A stretch of DNA of 41,277 bases, from assembly GCA_002328825.1 (NCBI GenBank), contig DCWI01000026.1, forward strand, positions 1 to 41,277. The letters run 5' to 3'. Source of the stretch: Nitrospiraceae bacterium UBA2166. GTDB taxonomy: Bacteria > Nitrospirota > Nitrospiria > Nitrospirales > UBA2166. Made by a program: the position numbers and the translations under genes. The stretch's first letter is position 1, and each line of letters begins with the position of its first letter. The notes below the pieces were generated by a model, which worked only from the letters and a program-made list of their open reading frames with translations, did not search any database and was not told the DNA's origin. Positions 36,082-41,277 of this stretch are shown in pieces.

Positions 36082-37683
36082 ATGATGACAACCCAACAGA
36101 CGCAAGAAATATACATAGCTGCAAAAAAGCGTCGGACGTTTGCCATCATCAGCCACCCTGACGCTGGAAAGACAACCCTCACAGAAAAACTCCTCCTGTA
36201 CTCTGGCATGCTCCGAACAGCAGGAATGGTTGGCGCGCGAAAGAGTCGAAAACTCGCGACATCAGACTGGATGGCCATGGAGCAGGAACGCGGGATCTCC
36301 ATCACTGCATCAGCAATGCAATTCCCCTACAAAGACACTATTATTAATGTGCTTGATACGCCAGGACATCAAGACTTTTGTGAGGATACCTACCGCACCT
36401 TGACGGCAGCTGACAGCGCCATCATGGTCATTGACGCTGCCAAAGGTGTTGAGACCCAAACACGTAAGTTATTCGAAGTGTGCCGACTGAGAAGAATTCC
36501 AGTTCTCACTTTCATCAATAAAATGGATCTCGAAGGGCGCCCGCCCCTAGACTTGATGACTGAAGTAGAAGAGGTTTTGGGAATTCATGCCTCAGCAGTG
36601 AACTGGCCGGTAGGTTCTGGAAAAGAGTTTCGTGGCGTAGTTAATCGCGAACACCGTCAGTTGCTATTATTTACCAAAACAGCCTCTGCAGGGGCGAGCA
36701 AACCCGACCTTTTGGAACTATCATTGCATGATCCATCAGTAAAAGAGCAGCTTTCATCTGATGTCTGGAATCAGCTGGAACACGATTTAGAATTGCTAGA
36801 GGTGGCGGGAAACCCTTTCGTGCTCGATGCCTTCCAAAACAGCGAGATTACTCCAGTATTTTTTGGATCAGCACTCACTAATTTTGGAGTAGAATCGTTT
36901 TTCGACGCTTTTGTAAAGTTGGCACCGGCTGCCCAGGGAAGATTTGCTAATACACCAGACGGACAAGAAGTGTTCCTTGATCCAGCAGAAACCCCATTTA
37001 GCGCATATGTTTTTAAACTACAAGCGAACATGAACCCACGACATCGCGATAGCACTGCATTTTTGCGCATATGTTCTGGTCGTTTTGATCGAGATATGAT
37101 CGTGAAACATCACCAAAGCAAAGGGAGAATCCGACTCTCTCGTCCACACAGCATGGTCGCTAAAGATCGTAACACACTTGATGTGGCTTATCCCGGCGAC
37201 ATCATTGGCATTATCAACCCTGGGGTCTTCCAGATTGGGGATACTATTTCGCTAACCGATGGTTTCAACTACAAACCGTTACCGCAGTTTCAACCTGAGG
37301 TGTTTGCTCGTGTACAACCAACAGATACTACAATGAGAAAATCGTTTGATAAGGGATTGAACCAACTGGTCCTAGAAGGCACGATTCAAATCTTGAGGAC
37401 TTTAGACGATTCCGATTTCTTCATTGGCGCAGTCGGTCGCCTGCAGTTTGATGTTTTGAAATTTCGATTGACAAGTGAATATCGAGTTGACGTAGTTCTG
37501 GACATTATGAGCTATGAAGCCAGCGCATGGTTGGAAGGATCCATTGAGACCTTTAAAATTCCCAGTGATGAAACGATCGTCAAGGATGGCCGTGGACGCC
37601 CAGTCGTATTGTTCCGTTCTCCCTGGTCAAAAAACTACGCCCGAAAGCACAACCCAGATCATACGTTACTTGATATGGGCTAA
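36082..37683 (+). CDS. prfC: Peptide chain release factor 3
   Basis: RF3 (533 residues) is a translational GTPase that ejects RF1/RF2 from the ribosome after termination. GTPase motifs are G1 SHPDAGKTTLTEK, G3 DTPGHQDF and G4 NKMDLEG, with AMEQERGISITASAMQF typical of RF3. Domain II and the C-terminal domain (GAVGRLQFDVLKFRLTSEY) are complete. Tandem ATG codons mark the start, and a TATACT hexamer 20 bases upstream might be the -10 box. A small gene begins one base after the stop. Confidence 0.97.
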   Translation: MMTTQQTQEIYIAAKKRRTFAIISHPDAGKTTLTEKLLLYSGMLRTAGMVGARKSRKLATSDWMAMEQERGISITASAMQFPYKDTIINVLDTPGHQDFCEDTYRTLTAADSAIMVIDAAKGVETQTRKLFEVCRLRRIPVLTFINKMDLEGRPPLDLMTEVEEVLGIHASAVNWPVGSGKEFRGVVNREHRQLLLFTKTASAGASKPDLLELSLHDPSVKEQLSSDVWNQLEHDLELLEVAGNPFVLDAFQNSEITPVFFGSALTNFGVESFFDAFVKLAPAAQGRFANTPDGQEVFLDPAETPFSAYVFKLQANMNPRHRDSTAFLRICSGRFDRDMIVKHHQSKGRIRLSRPHSMVAKDRNTLDVAYPGDIIGIINPGVFQIGDTISLTDGFNYKPLPQFQPEVFARVQPTDTTMRKSFDKGLNQLVLEGTIQILRTLDDSDFFIGAVGRLQFDVLKFRLTSEYRVDVVLDIMSYEASAWLEGSIETFKIPSDETIVKDGRGRPVVLFRSPWSKNYARKHNPDHTLLDMG

Positions 37684-37684
37684 T

Positions 37685-37957
37685 ATGGCAGAGATTACGG
37701 TGACCCGCATTGGTGACAATGAGTTTCGCGTCACTGTTGTTGAAGGAGGCAGCACCACTGTTCACAACGTAACAGCTTTGGATGAAGACAGCCATCGCTA
37801 TGGTGTTGATGTATCAGCCGAGCACCTGATTGAGCTATCATTTGAATTTCTGCTTGAACGCGAACAAAAAGAATCGATCTTACCAAAATTTGATCTTCCC
37901 ATCATCGAACACTACTTCCCGGAATATCCGCGCGCGATCATAAAACGGTTACGATGA
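37685..37957 (+). CDS. Small protein of unknown function, coupled to prfC
   Basis: A 90-residue protein starting one base after the prfC stop, so probably translated by re-initiation. It opens MAEITVTRIGDNEFRVTVVE, a likely beta-hairpin, and has an acidic helical middle (AEHLIELSFEFLLEREQKES) and a basic C-terminus (PRAIIKRLR). There is no signal peptide or membrane segment. I do not recognise the family. Its composition and the tight spacing argue that it is a real gene; a link to translation is suggested only by its neighbour. Confidence 0.7.
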   Translation: MAEITVTRIGDNEFRVTVVEGGSTTVHNVTALDEDSHRYGVDVSAEHLIELSFEFLLEREQKESILPKFDLPIIEHYFPEYPRAIIKRLR

Positions 37958-38071
37958 GAAAATTCTGAGTGTGAGTCCTAGTTCACTAACAACCTTACAC
38001 GCTACACTGCTCCAATGGTAGTGCCCCACACCATCATTTCATCGTCATTATCCAATCGAAAAAAGGAGTCC

Positions 38072-39544
38072 CTACGGTGATACAACGATGACGGATGGGA
38101 CAATGCTCAGAACAGCCTTATTGGTAAAATCAATGATTGGGGCTGGATAGACCCCCAAGAGAATCACCGAAACGGCCGCAACGGTGAGCGAAATAATCGC
38201 AGGTCTTGAGATCTCTAGTGTGACATTTTCGTCAGGTTCTTTCATGTACATCATCATAACGACCTTCAAGTAAAAATACGCTGAGATTGCGGATCCGATC
38301 ACACCGAGTACCGCTAGCCAAGCCAAGTCGGATTGAACTGCCCCCATAAAAACATAGAATTTTCCAACAAATCCTGCCGTCGGTGGAATACCCGCCAGTG
38401 CAAACATAAAGATAAGCATGATAAACGCAACGAGCCGATTGCGTTTGGCCAAACCTTCAAAATCTTTGATCTCATCACATTCCTCACCACCTTTTCGGAG
38501 TTGCATGACAACTCCGAAAGCCCCCATGTTCATGAACACATAGATCAACATATATAGCATTAAGCTAAAACTGCCCAAGTGGCTTCCCACGACAATGCCA
38601 ATAAGCACATAACCGGCATGCGCAATGCTTGAATAGGCCAACATGCGCTTGATGTTGGTCTGAAGGAGGGCAACGATGTTGCCAAAAAAGATGGTGGCGA
38701 CAGAGAGGAAGATAAGCAAGGTACGCCAATGCTCGTGAATTCCGCCAAATGCCTCTGTAAAGACTCTGAGAAAAATTGCAAAACTTGCCGCTTTCGATGC
38801 AACTGAAAGAAACGCTGTTATAGGTGTCGGCGCACCTTCATAGACATCTGGTGTCCACATGTGAAATGGAACAGCTGATACTTTGAATCCAAACCCCACG
38901 ACGACCAAAATAAGTGCGAGAGTCCAGGCAGGATCTAGCCCCAACCCCACCAACATCAATCTCTGACCTATTTCTTCGAGGTTAGTGGTCCCAGCCAGCC
39001 CATAGAGTAGAGAAATACCGAACAACAAGATTCCAGATGAAAAGGATCCGAGGACAAAGTATTTTGCCGCAGCCTCCATAGATTTTTTCTGGAACCGCTT
39101 GAATCCCGCAAGAATATAAATCGAGAGCGCAGTCAATTCGAGACCCAAAAACACCAGCAACAAATCTCCAGCCGATGCCATGACCATCATCCCACACAAG
39201 GCAAAGAGCAAAAACGCGTAATACTCACCACCATTGATCCGTTCCTGCTCCAAATACTTTATCGAAAGCAAGATGGTTAGGGCTGATGCGCTATACAACA
39301 ACAACTTAAAGAAATTGCTGTACGGATCGACCAAGAAGGTTCCACCCATCACCACTTTGTCGCCCCACATCGAATCAATGGTAAAAAATGCGGCGATAGC
39401 TATACCGAGAAGAGTTGTGATAGCAAAGGTATTTCCCTTTGATGATTTCGGCATGAAAGCTTCGATAAGAAGAACGAGACAGGCAAAGGATGCCACAACA
39501 AGCTCAGGTAAAATGCCTCCAACATCCGCAAGAGTGGGAATCAT
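38072..39544 (-). CDS. nuoN: NADH-quinone oxidoreductase subunit N (second set)
   Basis: A second NuoN (490 residues), part of the minus-strand nuoL-nuoM-nuoN run. TM5 glutamate (VFLGLELTALSIYIL), TM7 lysine (GFGFKVSAVPFHMW), the PDVYEGAPTPITAFL loop and the later lysine (VASKAASFAIFL) are all present, so proton pumping residues look complete. Its ATG overlaps the nuoM stop by four bases (ATGA). It differs markedly from the left NuoN, so the two sets are old paralogues and not a recent duplication. It is convergent with prfC and the small gene behind it. Confidence 0.96.
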   Translation of the reverse strand: MIPTLADVGGILPELVVASFACLVLLIEAFMPKSSKGNTFAITTLLGIAIAAFFTIDSMWGDKVVMGGTFLVDPYSNFFKLLLYSASALTILLSIKYLEQERINGGEYYAFLLFALCGMMVMASAGDLLLVFLGLELTALSIYILAGFKRFQKKSMEAAAKYFVLGSFSSGILLFGISLLYGLAGTTNLEEIGQRLMLVGLGLDPAWTLALILVVVGFGFKVSAVPFHMWTPDVYEGAPTPITAFLSVASKAASFAIFLRVFTEAFGGIHEHWRTLLIFLSVATIFFGNIVALLQTNIKRMLAYSSIAHAGYVLIGIVVGSHLGSFSLMLYMLIYVFMNMGAFGVVMQLRKGGEECDEIKDFEGLAKRNRLVAFIMLIFMFALAGIPPTAGFVGKFYVFMGAVQSDLAWLAVLGVIGSAISAYFYLKVVMMMYMKEPDENVTLEISRPAIISLTVAAVSVILLGVYPAPIIDFTNKAVLSIVPSVIVVSP

Positions 39545-41046
39545 GATCCGTCAAACACCTGTGAGAATTTTATTGGTTGAGCTGATTGGATCTGAGTCAA
39601 AAGATGATCGACGCTAACCTCCATAAACCCTAAGAATGGCTTAGGATAAAAACCAATCCAAAACACTAAAACAAGCAACGGCAAGAGAGTCGAGAGTTCA
39701 CGCATATTTAGATCGGCCACCGGAAGTTTGTTTTCTCTGGTATGTTCTCCCCATACAATGCGCTGTAGCATCCAGAGCATATAGGCGGCAGACAAGAGCA
39801 CGCCTGGAAGTGCAATCGCAGCAATAATAATGTTGTATTCAGCAACTCCAACAAGAATAAGCAGTTCACCGATAAATCCGTTGGTGCCAGGAATTCCAAA
39901 TGACGCGAACGAGAAGATTGCCAGCAGGGTCACATAGATTGGCATCTGTTGCCCAACCCCACTATTGACAGAAATCAGGCGGCTGTGTGTGCGGTCATAA
40001 ATAATTCCAACGCAAAGGAACAAGGCCGCGGTCGTAATGCCATGATTGATCATCTGCAGGATAGCACCCTGAATTCCATGGGAATTGAAGACAAAGATTC
40101 CCAACGTAATGAAACCCATATGACCAACGCTGGAATAAGCAACCAGCTTTTTCATGTCAGTTTGTGCAAGAGCCATGTATGAACCATACAGAATGGCGAC
40201 AAGCGAGAGGACAATAACCATGGGCGCAAACATGGTTGTAGCATCTGGAACCATCGGGAGACAGAAGCGCAAGAATCCATAGGTTCCCATTTTGAGAAGA
40301 ACACTGGCGAGGATCACGCTTCCAGCCGTTGGTGCCTCCACGTGAGCATCGGGAAGCCACGTATGAAAAGGAAACATGGGAATTTTGATCGCAAATGCCA
40401 CGAAAAATGCCAGAAATACCCAGAATTGTGCGGTAGGCGAGTATGTCGGCTTCATCAATGTCTGAATATCAAAAGTCTGTCCGCCAAGAAAGTACAGTAC
40501 GAGAATTGCCACCAAAAGAAGCAGACTGCCAGCGAGAGTATACAGAAAAAATTTGACCGCAGAATAAATACGGCGCTGACCTCCCCACACCCCGATGAGC
40601 AGGTACATCGGAATCAACATGGCTTCCCAAAAGACGTAGAAGAGGACAAAGTCAAGGGCGCAAAACACACCAATCATCGAGGTCTCTAAAACCAAGATGA
40701 CAATCATATACTCTTTGATACGACTTTGAATGGCTTGCCATGAGCAAAGAATGCACATTGGAGTTACAAGGGTGGTGAGGAGTATAAGAAGAACGCTTAT
40801 TCCATCTACTCCCACGGAATAATTAATGTTAAATGCTTGAATCCACGGAACTCGTTCCACAAATTGCATCGCATATGTAGTGCTATCAAATCGTATCCAG
40901 AGTGGAAGGGATACAACGAAATCCGCAACCGTGATTCCCAACGCAACAAGCCGAATCCACCCCTCATCGCGAAGAAACGCGATAAACACTGCCCCTGCAA
41001 GCGGAAGAAAAATAATCCAGCTAAGAAGATGCTCCGTATATTCCAT
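39541..41046 (-). CDS. nuoM: NADH-quinone oxidoreductase subunit M (conventional copy)
   Basis: A 501-residue NuoM with the full conventional motif set: VLFYVFWEAMLIPMYLLIG (TM5 glutamate), FAIKIPMFPFHTWLPDAH (TM7 Lys221), LLKMGTYGFLRF (TM8 lysine) and GTNGFIGELLIL. The ATG at 41046 overlaps the nuoL TGA by one base (TGATG); a longer frame to 41151 would overlap nuoL and is rejected. This single NuoM contrasts with the tandem pair on the left and indicates an ordinary three-pump membrane arm. Confidence 0.97.
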   Translation of the reverse strand: MEYTEHLLSWIIFLPLAGAVFIAFLRDEGWIRLVALGITVADFVVSLPLWIRFDSTTYAMQFVERVPWIQAFNINYSVGVDGISVLLILLTTLVTPMCILCSWQAIQSRIKEYMIVILVLETSMIGVFCALDFVLFYVFWEAMLIPMYLLIGVWGGQRRIYSAVKFFLYTLAGSLLLLVAILVLYFLGGQTFDIQTLMKPTYSPTAQFWVFLAFFVAFAIKIPMFPFHTWLPDAHVEAPTAGSVILASVLLKMGTYGFLRFCLPMVPDATTMFAPMVIVLSLVAILYGSYMALAQTDMKKLVAYSSVGHMGFITLGIFVFNSHGIQGAILQMINHGITTAALFLCVGIIYDRTHSRLISVNSGVGQQMPIYVTLLAIFSFASFGIPGTNGFIGELLILVGVAEYNIIIAAIALPGVLLSAAYMLWMLQRIVWGEHTRENKLPVADLNMRELSTLLPLLVLVFWIGFYPKPFLGFMEVSVDHLLTQIQSAQPIKFSQVFDGS

Positions 41047-41277
41047 CAGAAGAAAGTGTACCCACTCATAATAATAAGGATGCCCAGTACGACTATCGTG
41101 GCGTAATGCTGCAGTTGGCCAGTTTGAATAACCCGCATAGCCTTGCTCCATTTGACAACCATGCTTGCCACACCATTCACCGATCGATCAATAACTTTGA
41201 TGTCAAATGCCACACACCACTGTGCAAGCCTGATGTTTTGTGTGATGAGTATCGTTTGATATGCATTGCTAATCATA
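41046..41277 (-). CDS. nuoL: NADH-quinone oxidoreductase subunit L, C-terminal fragment (conventional set)
   Basis: The last 76 codons of a second NuoL; the rest lies beyond the window. It begins with the same eight residues (MISNAYQT) as the left fragment, encoded by an identical 24-base sequence, and then diverges. The lateral-helix region is 26 residues shorter than in the left copy, and a final membrane helix (about residues 58-75) closes the protein. TGATG couples it to nuoM. Confidence 0.9.
   Translation of the reverse strand, partial: MISNAYQTILITQNIRLAQWCVAFDIKVIDRSVNGVASMVVKWSKAMRVIQTGQLQHYATIVVLGILIIMSGYTFF
41254..41277 (-). repeat. Right arm of a window-spanning 24-bp inverted repeat
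   Basis: Exact reverse complement of bases 1-24, inside the right nuoL fragment. See the left arm. Confidence 0.95.

Noticed and set aside
41046..41151. Longer N-terminus for the right NuoM
   Set aside because: It would lie in the nuoL coding frame overlap, and the TGATG junction with the typical NuoM opening favours 41046.
1..41277. tRNA, rRNA, CRISPR, transposase, integrase or phage genes
   Set aside because: Looked for by pattern on both strands and not seen; no direct-repeat array or insertion-sequence gene is present.

Overview
The window reads as bacterial accessory and core-energy DNA from a Gram-negative organism; lgt, a MltD-type transglycosylase, apaG and release factor 3 all fit an outer-membrane bacterium. 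Two sets of distal complex I genes, one of them with two nuoM genes in tandem, point to the Nitrospirota/Nitrospinota-like lineages in which such '2M' complexes are known. The phylum is an inference; there is no rRNA or other phylogenetic marker. No tRNA, rRNA, CRISPR array, transposase or phage gene was found.

Layout. The left edge (1-5031, +) carries the 3' end of a nuoL, then nuoM1, nuoM2 and nuoN, with 4-base stop/start overlaps at the last two junctions. The right edge (38072-41277, -) carries a second, conventional set: 3' end of nuoL, nuoM, nuoN. Both sets point inward. The first and last 24 bases of the window are exact reverse complements and lie at the same place in the two nuoL genes. 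The left NuoL has a 26-residue insertion in its lateral-helix region relative to the right one, matching a complex lengthened by one extra antiporter-like subunit.

From 5171 to 17568 come a haem-oxygenase-fold diiron oxidase and a divergent EgtD-like methyltransferase, apaG, an aldehyde dehydrogenase of succinate-semialdehyde type, a membrane-bound MutS-like ATPase coupled to lgt, a LysM transglycosylase, a CobW-type GTPase, a SpoU/TrmH rRNA methyltransferase and a LON-domain protein. From 17810 to 21558 (all -) lie an FkbM-type methyltransferase, an iron/2-oxoglutarate oxygenase, a possible 41-codon ORF, a LuxR-type regulator with a degenerate receiver, and a nitrilase-superfamily amidase. 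The oxygenase/FkbM pair is much more AT-rich than the flanks (17 G+C in 60 at 19381-19440 against 31 in 60 at 31261-31320).

From 22094 to 33894 there is an amino-acid catabolism block: putA plus a citrate synthase (+), a CBS-domain protein (-), and a five-gene minus-strand operon for arginine succinyltransferase catabolism (M20 hydrolase, astC-like, astA, astD, astB). The M20 enzyme sits where the succinylglutamate desuccinylase AstE would be expected. Arginine and proline would both yield glutamate (arginine with succinate recycled), and the GabD-like enzyme would give succinate, all feeding the TCA cycle. A long gene-poor stretch (33895-34847) follows, then a more canonical EgtD, prfC and a small conserved-looking protein one base behind prfC.

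The most interesting points are the two alternative complex I arms bounded by an inverted repeat, the arginine operon with a substituted last enzyme, and two small uncharacterised cassettes (diiron oxidase + EgtD-like; 2OG oxygenase + FkbM + mini-ORF).
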